A DNA stretch of 64,000 nt from Acephala macrosclerotiorum (taxonomy: Eukaryota > Ascomycota > Leotiomycetes > Helotiales > Mollisiaceae), in the NCBI GenBank assembly GCA_014904845.1, contig MU119340.1, forward strand, positions 62,001-126,000, read 5' to 3'. The position numbers were made by a program, and so were the translations under genes. This document shows, one piece after another, positions 1 through 9,742 of the stretch. Under the pieces are notes generated by a model that worked only from the letters and a program-made list of their open reading frames with translations, was not told the origin of the DNA and did no database searches. The number at the start of each line of letters is the position of its first letter. The first letter of the stretch is position 1.

Positions 1-733
1 TGATCGAAATGATGCTCGCCACTCCGTCTTTCGAGCGTTGGAGTTGGCTCTCAAGGATTTTAATGTCCATCCTCCATGGCTCATCCGAGCTAAATGGAAT
101 ATCTTTCACTGAAGCCCTGCCTAAGCCAACAACACTCGCAGCTTTGTACAATGAACTGTGGCCCATCGTAGTCAAGACCTGGACTTCCTTAACCCCGGCT
201 TTCAAACAAGCAGCCAAGACTCCCAGCTCTCCAACACTGCCATTGATCCCAGCAGCCTTCATACGAGTAGAAATGACTGCCTCGCGACCACAAGCCATAC
301 CCAAGATGTTGGACCCAGTAGCTCCGGTCGTAAAAACCCTCCCATTCCAATCAGGACCAAGATTAAGAAGCTCGACAAGCATACCCGAAGCTTTGTCTTC
401 AACGACGGTGCTGATGGATTGATCGGGCAAGTGCACTGCGCAATTCTGATCAAAAGCAGTAACGATGTTGTCTGCTACTTCCGCAATGGGTAAGACGCCT
501 CCTGTTACGAAACCATAGTAATTTGATGAGGTCTTGGGGCCGTTGAATCCGGGGATAATGTTCGAGAGGAGATGAGCTTCTGTGGCAGCTTCACCGAGGC
601 CTTTGGAAGGAAGTGAGTCTGGTAGGCTGTTTGTTGCTTTGAGAAGAGCTGCTCGAGATGGCAATGCATCGTTGGGAGTAGCGTCTACGATTGAACGTAA
701 CTTCTCGTAGGCAGAAGAAGCGGAGAAGGCCAT
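1..733 (-). CDS. PLP-dependent group II amino-acid decarboxylase, N-terminal part (cut by window edge)
   Basis: The frame is open from the ATG at 733 to the left edge (244 codons) without a visible intron, so only the N-terminal half is present. The protein contains TTGATGSNILGMACGREAV, the conserved cofactor-phosphate segment of pyridoxal-dependent decarboxylases, and then a GHSSLYKAASVVGLG stretch matching the substrate/PLP-stacking region of the aromatic and tyrosine decarboxylase group. The Schiff-base lysine would lie beyond the window. The family removes the carboxylate from amino acids such as tyrosine, DOPA or glutamate; the substrate cannot be told from this part. No signal peptide is seen, so it is probably cytosolic. 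The family call is firm; the substrate is unknown. Confidence 0.85.
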   Translation of the reverse strand, partial: MAFSASSAYEKLRSIVDATPNDALPSRAALLKATNSLPDSLPSKGLGEAATEAHLLSNIIPGFNGPKTSSNYYGFVTGGVLPIAEVADNIVTAFDQNCAVHLPDQSISTVVEDKASGMLVELLNLGPDWNGRVFTTGATGSNILGMACGREAVISTRMKAAGINGSVGELGVLAACLKAGVKEVQVLTTMGHSSLYKAASVVGLGRASVKDIPFSSDEPWRMDIKILESQLQRSKDGVASIISI

Positions 734-2054
734 GACGGTGTTGAATGGAGAATTGCAGCACTGAACGAACAATTTTTGATGCAAATGAGTTTTGGGAGAG
801 GAAAGCATATACTTAAGAGAGAGGTTGAGTCACTGGACTGACCCGCCTGTGCCTCTTTGGAATGAGCCAAATCCCGAAATTTTTTAGTTTCTGTAAGCGA
901 AGGAAGTGAGGAAACACTTTGCGAAGTCCACAAGACTGACGACGAATTATGTCAACGTTTTCCTGTACAGAAATGCACACGAGAGCAAGAATCAGTATCA
1001 CAGCATCCAGTATGCCGCTTGGATCGCAATAGGGAGGGCACATGTGGCACAGCTGTAAGGTTAGATGCCTCGGCAGGGTGAGAAACTTTCTTTGGGGCAT
1101 TATGTCGATCTTAACACTATCAATGACTGCACCACGAGAAAAGCACGCTGGGAACGATGATTGTGCTTACCTTGTGTGACGGACTTCAGAGGCCGCAAAA
1201 AAGGATGGAATAAATAATAAGATAAGCTTATCTGGTGACATCCTACTGTTGGTAACATGGTGGAGTTGGAGATTCGGGGCAATCTAATATGCGGTGCTGG
1301 CATCATGACCCGAAGGTCGAGCACTATGAAGGACGCACGATGGCCTGCGCTTTTAGTTTTTGGATGTTGCAGCTGTGGAACGATTCTGATATCTGATATT
1401 CTAGAGCTATATCCGCTGGCTCTACCGCACCCGGAGATTCTACTTACCAACAGGTAGCTGAGGAACCAATCTTGCCAACACCATGCATTTCTGGTTTCCT
1501 TGTCTGGGTTCATGCATTGCCACACCCCTGGAGTTCTCGCTCGCTCCGATCCAACTGTCCACTGGAAGAGCCAGGATGAGTTCCATAGGGTAAGATCTCC
1601 TCTTCTGGGGGCCCGGCTCCATCGGTTTTCACCCTTGAACCTGGAAGACGAGCACCAATGTCTGTCTCGATATCGCACGCAACCCCTCGCGGCCAGCGCG
1701 GGCAGCCATAATTCCAGGCTATTTGCCCCCTAGCGTTCCCGTCCAGCCCTCAATCTTGCAAGCTGGGCGCAGAACAGGAAAATGATTCGATCCCCGGCAT
1801 GTGCCCGCTATCCGGCTGTTCGGGAAGAACGATTCGCTGAAAACAATTGACAGGGTTCAAACCCAAGCTGCTGGAATTTTTTATATGTCCCGCGATTCCC
1901 AGCCCAAAGGACCGGCGACGGCAAACCCGCACGCCAGGATACCGTTTTGCTTTTCTCAACCCAACAAGTCACGAACTGCCACCTGCACTCCCCTTTGTAG
2001 ACAAGCGCACCTTATGTAAAGACTGGCCGTCTCGAATGTCGAGCGGTGTGCGGC
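734..2054. other. Intergenic, divergent promoters
   Basis: This 1.3-kb stretch lies between the leftward decarboxylase and the rightward methyltransferase, so it should hold both promoters. A 192-codon leftward open frame (1100-1678) has no recognisable motif, is Trp/Arg/Ser-rich and looks like chance. No repeats or RNA genes were seen. Confidence 0.5.
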
Positions 2055-3451
2055 ATGGAGAACAACGAGGAAAATGAAGTCGTAGCGGTCGTCAAATCCT
2101 CGAACTCCAATATCGCGGAAGACGTGATGGAAACGATGACCTCTTCTCGGGCGTCGCCCACACCCATTGCAGGGACACCAATAGAAGCCGACGTGGTATG
2201 TGTGCGCATCTCATACAAGACATCTACTAACTTTATTCCGCCGCCGCCGGGTTCAGGTCTTCCAAGCCCAAATGATAAGTTCGTTTTGGAGACGAATGTC
2301 GCACGAAACTGCGGCGTCGCTTGTCCAACCGCATGATTCTAACTCAGATCAATAGTTTATCCATAGAAGCTCCTAGCGATGTATTCAAATTCGAGAAGGA
2401 AAATGGAAGAACATATCATGCATTTCGACCTGGTAGTAAGTCGTCGTTCTTTATCATACGTATGTGACAGCTCAACCTCCTCAGCATACCACTTTCCCAA
2501 CGATCCCACCGAGACAGACAGGTTGGATTTCCAGTTTGAAATACTGAAGTTCTGCTTTGAGAATCGAAACTACTTCGCTCCGCTCAGAAATCCAAAACGT
2601 ATACTTGACATAGGAACAGGCACGGGACAATGGGCTATAGAAGTATGCTTCTTATATACAGCGACTGCCGAAAGGTCAACTAACTCAGCGTTCGGTAGAT
2701 TGCAGACGAATTTCCATCTGCGGAAGTCCAGGCCACAGATCTTTCTCCCATCCAGCCATCCTCTGTGCCCGAAAACGTTCAATTTTACATCGACGATGCC
2801 GCTGAGGAGGACTGGGCAGTTCCTTCAGCGTACTTCGACTACATTCACTCGAGAGTCCTCGTTGGTTGCTTTGAGGACTTCGGTGTCATCGTTCAGAGGG
2901 CCTTTCACTATCTCAAACCAGGCGGGTGGATGGAGTCGCAAGAAATGATGTCCAAGCCGCACTGCGACGATGGGACGATGCCTTTTGATTGGCCGTTCCT
3001 AGAGTGGTCACGCCTGATCGACAGGGCGGCGGAACAATCAGGTCGACCCTTGAGAATTGCCAATAGACTTAAAGGCTGGTACGAAGCTGCCGGCTTCGTG
3101 GATGTACAGGAAAAGTTGATGAAGATACCAATGAACCCGTGGCCGAAAGACAGACATTTGAAGAAGCTTGGTCGAATGCAGGAGGATAACATAGTTTCGG
3201 GGCTTGGGGGACTCAGCATGGCATACTTCTCGAGGGTGCTTGGTTGGAGTAAGAATGAGATCGAGGTTTATCTGGTTGACGTCAGGAAATCGATCAGCGA
3301 CCGGAATGTTCATGCTTATCACAAAGTGTTTGTCGTCTGGGGACGAAAACCTTTTGATCATGAGGTGAAAGGAACACAGGCGGAACCTCCCGTCTCCGAA
3401 TTCACTTTTGAGGCGCCGGGACCTTCTGCTGGAAATGCTGCAACGATGTAA
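2055..3451 (+). CDS. LaeA-like SAM-dependent methyltransferase
   Basis: The Rossmann-fold core contains ILDIGTGTGQWAIE, the SAM-binding motif I of the Methyltransf_23/TAM group to which the regulator LaeA belongs. It continues as IADEFPSAEVQATDLSPIQP across an intron and is preceded by ENGRTYHAFRPG, another family hallmark. Confident exons are up to 2435, 2485-2642 and 2699-3451; introns 2436-2484 and 2643-2698 have GTAAGT/GTATGC donors. The N-terminus is uncertain. An ATG at 2055 opens a 47-codon exon ending in the family-like TPIEADV, but joining it to the body needs either an unusual intron 2196-2347 or a frameshift near 2350. Alternatively translation starts at the ATG at 2333, giving 337 residues. 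Such proteins are usually cytosolic or nuclear methyltransferases of unknown substrate; a regulatory role is inference. Confidence 0.82.
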
Positions 3452-3921
3452 CGAATTTGTATTGGGCCTTCGGGAGTAATGTTGGAAAGCTGATGAATAA
3501 TCGGGAGTATGTAGTTCTGCAAAGGATGGCGCGAATATATGGAAGGGGAAAGGACGCAGCTCGACGGCGTTGGTAGACACTTTTGGCGCTCAGCGGGAAT
3601 ATTGATCCTACTTTACACTCTTAACATTCTAATGAGCCACTATCTGCATTCGAACATACAATCATGTTTCATCATCGTTATGTTTCTAACGCAAGTTATT
3701 CAGGCAGCCATAAAAGTCTGAACAGAGGCCATGTCCATAGGTGGCTAAGACAATCACCCTTCCCAAAGTCCAGAAAGGCCGAGAACATTCTATCTTGGGA
3801 CAATGTCCTTGATCAGGCTAGATTCCAGACGTCCGAATTGAGATTTGAGCTGCTGACGTCTCGCAGCATTTCCCAAGGATACTACCGACTTCGCCCTTCA
3901 TAGTAATCCAGCATTTCCGAC

Positions 3922-5663
3922 TCAAACCTCTCTGATCAATACCTTCTTCATCGGTCCAAATGTCGCCGTCCATGCCCGAATTCTCTTTCCCCAAAAGTAA
4001 AGTATCACACTCGTACTCAATATGGCGTGTTATATCGCTAGCATCTCGCCAAATACGTTCTTGATACCTTCTACCTTGATCCAGTCGGCGATGTATAAGG
4101 AGAGAATGCAAGCCATCACATTTCAGACCACGAAGACGATAACTAAGACCTCGCCAGAGATCTGTTGCGTATTATCTCGTTAGCTTTCATCACTTCAGCA
4201 GGTGGAGCCAAGGCAGAAGATGGTTTGACAGAACAAGTCAAGAGGAGGAGACGAACAGTTCGATATGCATCCACGGCATAAGTAACAACCGCATTACTCG
4301 CAGCCGTCAATCCCAAACCCAAGACAACCAAACCCGACAGGAGCAGCCCAGTAACTTTTCCCATTTCCCACCACCAAGCCAAAAATCAGGACTCCCATCG
4401 GGCCAATGATCGCTAGGAAGATCATGGCAGGAAGACGGAATTCTGGTTCTGGATGACCCCTGGCACGAGCTGTCATATGGTTCGCTATGAAGTCGATGAG
4501 ACGTCCTCCGACGAAGAAGGAGACGATGGCGCCGACAAAACCGGAGATAGAGAAGAGCCCGAGGTCGTGGATTGTCCAGTTGTAAGGTGCTGCTGTGAAG
4601 ACGCGAGTGGAGGTCAGTTGGATGGAAATGTTCCTATGAGGTGTCAGACTCTCGCAATTATTTAGTGGAGGATGCATGGAAAAGTGCAAGAGGTCAATCG
4701 GGGAAGCTCACCACCAGGCAAAAACTCCAATAATCACCCCCACAAACAACACCAGCGGATACGCAAGCAATACCAACGTATTCCCCAACCACTTCCAAAA
4801 GTTCGCCTCAGAATCATACCCCTCACCAAACTCAACTCTTCCCATCAACTCCTCTCCCCTCCATACCTACTCTCTTCTATATCCAATCCGGTCTCGTCGC
4901 TTTTATAAGCCGCCTCATGAATACTAAAAATCCCAATCAAGAACGTAACACCAGCAGCTCTCGCCATAAACCCCAACATCCACCTCCACCCCGCATACTG
5001 CACTATATACGCATTTATCACCGGACCCAAAAACACACCCGCACTAACCGCCGTATGAAAACCATCATACAATGACCCCTTTCACGAAAGAAAAACAGAT
5101 CCGCTACGACCGCCGGTACAGTAGCATCCGCAGCGGCACTCATAAATCCTCCTATCAATCTACTAGCCAACAAGCTATTATACGAAGTTGCGAAGTATCC
5201 CCAGAGATTTGTGACCACGAGAAGGAGTAAAGAAGCGAGATAGACGGGTTGTTTGCCTGTTATTCCCATCGTGGGCATCCAGAGGTTTCCGAGACCCGTG
5301 AATATGAGTTGGATTGAGGTGAGGCATCCGGCGTGAGCGATGGTGGTGTGAAATTCGTGGGCAACGGGAGTTATGGCTATGGTGAAGTTGCTGCAATTTA
5401 TGAGGCCGAGGAAGGCGAAGAAGCAGATGTGAGGTAGGTGGAGTATTTTGAGAGGGAGGACCAGTTCTAATTTGTTCAGTTGGAGGGAGTTATGAGGACG
5501 AGGATGGATGACTTACCAGAGGATCGTTGGGATCGTTTGATGGTTGAGGCCAGAGGAGGAGGCCATCCTTTAAGTGTTTGCCTTCTACGATTTGGAAGTT
5601 TGAAAGTCCCTGGGTAGGCTTCTCCCCTGCATCATTTTCGATGTCTGTTTCTCAGCTGGACAT
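3922..5663 (-). pseudogene. Dead MFS transporter gene (DHA1-like drug:H+ antiporter type)
   Basis: Translated piecewise, this reads as a complete fungal MFS multidrug-type transporter. It has a cytoplasmic N-terminus with LLLWPQPSNDPNDPL, TM segments, the RERG loop, GPVINAYIVQYAGWRWM, FTAAPYNW and a C-terminal KKVLIREV before the stop at 3922-3924. Disabling changes: TGA as fourth codon (5652-5654); frameshifts just after the first intron (near 5455), near 5078, near 4855 and near 4315; TGA at 4123-4125 where tryptophan is expected; TAA at 4030-4032. Introns at 5467-5516 and 4634-4711 and one ending near 4160 remain recognisable. The stops can be explained by C-to-T or G-to-A transitions, as in RIP, while the frameshifts indicate long neutral decay. 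Its short plus-strand open frames are antisense shadows. The former substrate is unknown. Confidence 0.88.
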
Positions 5664-6377
5664 TTTAGACAGACTTGGATTCGAGAACAATTTAGTCAAG
5701 AAGAGAGGAAGAAGAGGAAAGGAGAAAAAAATTAACATCTCGAGATTCGGGAGGAAGAAAAGACCGAGAAAGAACAACTCAAGCACGCGGCCTCCACCTG
5801 AAGCCGACTCGAGCCAAGGAGCTTCCATCTGCCGACAACTTCGACCACCCTCAACGGAAACTTTCAGCAGCGAAACTTGTATCCACCTGTGGAAGAGCCA
5901 GGACTGCTTGCGTTGGGGTCTCCAAGATTCGCGAATATATTAACTAGGTAGTGGAGAAAGGTGGCGGGGAACCTGGCCACTCCACTTCGCGTCGACCGTC
6001 CACTTTCAAAGAAGGGGGGGGGGGGGGAGGGCATGTCACGTTACTCGGAATGGCTTCAACGTTCACACCCTCAAAGATCGCTGGACTGTAGAAGTAATGA
6101 GATGCTTCTTCAGGATCAAGTGTTCTGAGAAAGAGATGACGTGTATTATCATCACAGAGTGTACAAGTACGTCAAAGCTGGATGAGCTACGAGGGTGGTG
6201 AACCCAAAGGACTCTAGAAACATCCCCTCTTTCGTGTCCAACTTCTCTGTTGTAGACCTTTGTCTACCCAAAAGTTCCATATCCTTTGTTTCGATGTATA
6301 TCAGCTGTAGTTTTCTACTTTCTCAAAAAGTTCCGATCCTCTTTTCCCAAAATTTCCAAACTAGAAACCCATTCATC
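5664..6377. other. Intergenic
   Basis: Between the dead MFS gene and the first homeodomain-like gene. It includes a purine-rich stretch (about 5695-5780) and a run of 14 G. A plus-strand frame at 5578-5943 is low-complexity (Lys/Arg/Ser) and not supported as a gene. Confidence 0.45.
6014..6027. repeat. Homopolymer of 14 G
   Basis: An uninterrupted run of 14 guanines on the plus strand, flanked by AGAA and AGGGC. A G-run of this length is prone to length change in vivo and to sequencing error, so its exact length should not be trusted. Confidence 0.9.
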
Positions 6378-6959
6378 ATGAACTCAGTTCCAAAGTTGAA
6401 ATTGGTAGTTGGCAAAGGGAAAGAGCGAGCTCTCAACTACACTCCAACGGCTCAATCGGAAAGTTCTCGATCCACTAACAACACCAACGACGCATTTCCC
6501 AATGAAGCTCCCATTAACGAAGCTTTCACCGAAGATGATCCAACCATCTACACGCCACTGCCCGCAATCCCTCGTACCACAAACGACCACCGGCATTTTT
6601 CCAAAGAAGACCACGAACTCCTCGAAGCAGCATTCGTGAAGCATAAAGGGAGAAACCCACCTAGGGGTGCTTTCAACAAGTTAATGAGGGATTTGAAACG
6701 TACGGGTAGAGGTGGAATTCGATCTTGGTTTACGGTTCGACGTAAGAAGGAGGCTGATGATATTGCACAACGGGAGAGAGTTCTGAAAATTCAAGTTGCA
6801 AGTGATGCTCAGGTTTCAGCGGGTTTGATTGCTGGTTCGATGAATGATTTGGGTGTTGAGGAAGAGGATGAGCAGGGGTTGGGAGACGTAGACGAGGATG
6901 AAAATGGAAATGAAGAAGATTTGGGGGAAGGCGAAGCCTTGATGGATGAGAGAGAATAG
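6378..6959 (+). CDS. Homeodomain-like protein
   Basis: A single-exon frame of 193 codons from the ATG at 6378 (the open frame continues upstream, but this ATG follows a pyrimidine-rich leader). Residues about 75-135 look like a homeodomain: a first helix in FSKEDHELLEAAFVKHKG, a second helix in FNKLMRDLKR, and a recognition helix RGGIRSWFTVRRKKEADD with the diagnostic W-F-x-x-R-R-K pattern. The C-terminus is strongly acidic (about 50 residues rich in Glu and Asp), which could be an activation or interaction region. The gene lies directly upstream of a related gene with the same type of domain, suggesting local duplication. A nuclear DNA-binding role is inferred from the domain only. It is not one of the classic fungal TALE or mating homeodomain types I can name. 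Confidence 0.7.
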   Translation: MNSVPKLKLVVGKGKERALNYTPTAQSESSRSTNNTNDAFPNEAPINEAFTEDDPTIYTPLPAIPRTTNDHRHFSKEDHELLEAAFVKHKGRNPPRGAFNKLMRDLKRTGRGGIRSWFTVRRKKEADDIAQRERVLKIQVASDAQVSAGLIAGSMNDLGVEEEDEQGLGDVDEDENGNEEDLGEGEALMDERE

Positions 6960-7457
6960 TCAGAAGAGTGCTAACGAAATATGAGTGGGATTCCAATGAG
7001 ATAGGAATGAAGTTCTGACACAATGCTCTTGCCTCATGTAATTTGGAAGCTCAGTACCTCACGTAGATGAAGAGAGTAGACTAGTAGATCACATTAATAT
7101 GCGTGGAAGTCCTAAAAGAGAGAGTTTCTATAGATGAAAGGTCACTTATAGTTGAAAGATCAGTTTCACAATATAATCGAGATGTTTTTGTCTACATCGA
7201 ATTACAAGAAGCTTTGCAGGATGACAGCTAGATATGAATTCTGCAGCAATACGAAGTGTAAAGAAAGCTAAGCAAAGGTAGGAAATGCTGTTAAGTTATT
7301 CTGCCTCCTTTATAGATGTCCAAAATCTGCAATCTTTGTGTCAGAATTTATATAGCTGTGTCCTCTTCGCACTTAGATAAAGTCTCTTCTTCATCTCTTA
7401 AGGTCACTGAAGCATCCAGTCGGATTTTCGTTGGCTTCACTTCCGAGAACGAAGACC
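6960..7457. other. Intergenic between the two homeodomain-like genes
   Basis: About 500 bp, AT-rich, with no open frame or repeat worth noting. It must hold the promoter of the second gene. Confidence 0.5.
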
Positions 7458-8278
7458 ATGGAGAGCGTTGAATACGAGCCCCGCTCAGCTCCCGATAATG
7501 ATCTCGCAGCAGATCCAAATCGCCTTCAGTCTGGTGACAGCACCAACCTTGATGCTTTAGACTATGGTCTAGATACGATGTCGACAAAATCTAGGAGCAG
7601 CTGGAAGCCATTCTCCGCCAGAGATGAGGAGAAACTTGAAGCAGCATTCAAAGAAAACAAGAGACGACTACCTCGCGTCGTTAAGTCGCGGCTAGCTCGG
7701 GAGCTGGATTGCACCATGAGCGGGATCGAGAGCTGGTTCGCAAGACGAAGGAAGGAGGAGGCCGAGGACAATTCCAGCCGTCGGACGGATTCTCTGAATA
7801 GGCCTTTTTTAGATACCTCTTTTGGTGGTTTGGCTGCTGATCGAAACGAAGGCATGCGCTGTGGGTTTCTTGACGGCGAGCAGATGGCCCTAATCGACGG
7901 TAGGTGGAAAGAAACAAGTCTGGGAAACAAATGTTCAGACCAGTTGTTGTAGAACTGCAACATAATCAGCTTCATGCAGCATTTGTAGCAGGTAAGTCTA
8001 TCCTCACGAAGGAGACCTACCAAAGGATAGCTGAAGTGATTGATTTGTCGGAATCCTAGGTCAGAAGGTGGCTTCAAGACCAAAAGTATCGACCTCATAC
8101 CACTCGACTCGCCAGAGGCGCTGCTCTGCAGTCATACCATTCAGAAAAGACACCTGCGGACTCAGCTGCAGGCGATCCTCAAGCTCCGAGTGACGCACCG
8201 ATTGATTCGTTGAGTCCACCATTGGTAGGAGGCTCAAAAGAAGGGCACGGCTGCCGAAAGATACGAGAACATTCATGA
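7458..8278 (+). pseudogene. Second homeodomain-like gene; two homeodomain-like modules, the second interrupted by TAG
   Basis: From the ATG at 7458 the first module includes FSARDEEKLEAAFKENKRR and the recognition helix MSGIESWFARRRKEEAED. It parallels the upstream gene closely (EEKLEAAF against HELLEAAF; IESWFARRRKEE against IRSWFTVRRKKE). The frame closes at 7952, but an in-phase 44-nt intron (7900-7943) would connect to a second module: QLHAAFVAGKS, KETYQRIAEVIDLSES, a TAG stop at 8057-8059, then VRRWLQDQKYR. In homeodomains that position usually carries glutamine (CAG), one transition from TAG. The frame then continues to TGA at 8276. An alternative reading is that 7992-8059 is itself an intron, since it begins GTAAGT and ends TAG, but this removes helix 2. 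The short form 7458-7952 (164 residues) could still be expressed. Confidence 0.6.
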
Positions 8279-8304
8279 TAGTTCCTTCTCTAATATGTTG
8301 ATGG

Positions 8305-8797
8305 GTGTTGGTCAGAAAGCATCGTAATCAAGGAAAGCTGGATCACAGCACTAATCAGAATACTTTGACCGACTCTGCAGTAAAAGAAGGAACTGTAGAA
8401 GTGAAGTACAAGGGTCATCACTTTCTAAATTCAATCACCATCGGAGACACGACGTGGATCAGCGGCACGCCATACTCGACGGAGACGATTAATGCAACGA
8501 TTTTGATAGAAGATGTCAAGTTCGAGGCCTATAAAAGTGGTCTTGCAGAGCCTTTAGGTTTCCCTGTGGACAACGGAACAAGGGTCGCCACGAGACATCG
8601 CAGCAAGCGGGCCGGCCACGGCAGAGAAGGATGAGGACAATGCACAGCTGACATATCAAGAATTGCATCGGCTATTGGAGAAAGCGGGTCCCTTATTGGG
8701 CGAATGCCAAAGGTTGAAGGATGAGCCTCAGAGGAGAAGAGTCGACATATATGCTGCTTACATCGAATTGCTGAAATTGTACCCGAAAATGGCATAG
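8305..8797 (+). pseudogene. Coding remnant downstream of the homeodomain-like genes, family unknown
   Basis: Two overlapping frames look protein-coding. The first (to about 8575) includes GTVEVKYKGHHFLNSITIGD and ends in a region rich in Gly and Pro. The second (about 8575-8797, ending TAG at 8795-8797) encodes a helical, charged stretch with YQELHRLLEKAGPLLGECQ and YIELLKLYPKM. They join only if one base is lost or gained near 8575, or if an intron exists that I cannot place. The segment could be the C-terminal exons of the preceding homeodomain-like gene or a separate small gene. I recognise no family; the first part is vaguely like the start of a BAH domain, but that is weak. Confidence 0.35.
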
Positions 8798-9742
8798 ATA
8801 GAGAGGTGTGTTGGGAGCCTCATGAAAATGGTCATCAGTATCAGAGAACTGGAATATATTGCGGGGAACCTTGTGTGTTGGATCGACGGATCCCACTCAA
8901 TTCGGCACCTTGTTTATAAAGTCTCCATTCACATGTTCACACCTAACCTCGTCTCCGTTGGATTACTTCTACCAATTCAAAGTCTCAGGCTTTTCCGGAA
9001 TTTCAAATAACAAAATAAATTGCTTGTGACCTGGGAGACTCATAAGCGCAAAGTTCTGAAAAGTATGTAATAAGCAAGCACTTGCATGGCTTCAGGAATC
9101 AGCCTCGCTCTTCAATTTAGAAAGCTAAATTTGTATTTGGTCTTGGCTTCTTTTGAGATGAGATAAGCTGGCTGAATATGCGAGATTCTGAGAGACTTTT
9201 TGAATAGCATTCATAAGAACTACGATAATCGAGATTCTGTTGTCTGACAAGCTGTGGATGATGGATTCAGAGATACGACTTTTTAAACACAACGCAAAGC
9301 AAAGCAACCAGATAACCGGGTCTGCAGGGCTACATGGCACTTCATGAGCTCTCAGATATAGATGTGTTGTTGCTAGACACCAAGCTATTGACATCACATC
9401 TGTAAAGTGCAGATGCTTAGAAATTATTACGAAATTGTTGAGCCGTGATGATTGTCGCGATACGAAAACAAGAAGTCCGACTTCACCCCACTTTACATCT
9501 CCGTCGCTCCTTCTTCACTACCACCGCCATCACCACCCGCCACCAAGAACCAATTATGTAATGGCAAAGATGACGAACGCTCTTGCCATTGGCTTCCAGA
9601 TGTATTCTGGGGGTCTCGAGGAAGGGTATAAATGCAGTAGCTTGACTCTTACCCGCGGGTTTTACGACCTCAAACCACTACCAACATATAAACATTGCGG
9701 GGTCCTCCATTACACCTCCAGACTTCACGATTCCAGTGCAAA
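8798..9742. other. Intergenic
   Basis: About 950 bp without a convincing gene on either strand. It ends in a CT-rich stretch (about 9480-9540) and a TATAAATG-like element at about 9627-9634, about 115 bp upstream of the oxidoreductase ATG, which could be its core promoter. Confidence 0.4.

Noticed and set aside
1100..1678. 192-codon leftward open frame
   Set aside because: No motif, composition typical of random translation (Trp/Arg/Ser), and no supporting splice or start context.
5578..5943. 121-codon plus-strand frame
   Set aside because: It overlaps the start of the MFS pseudogene on the other strand and is low-complexity.
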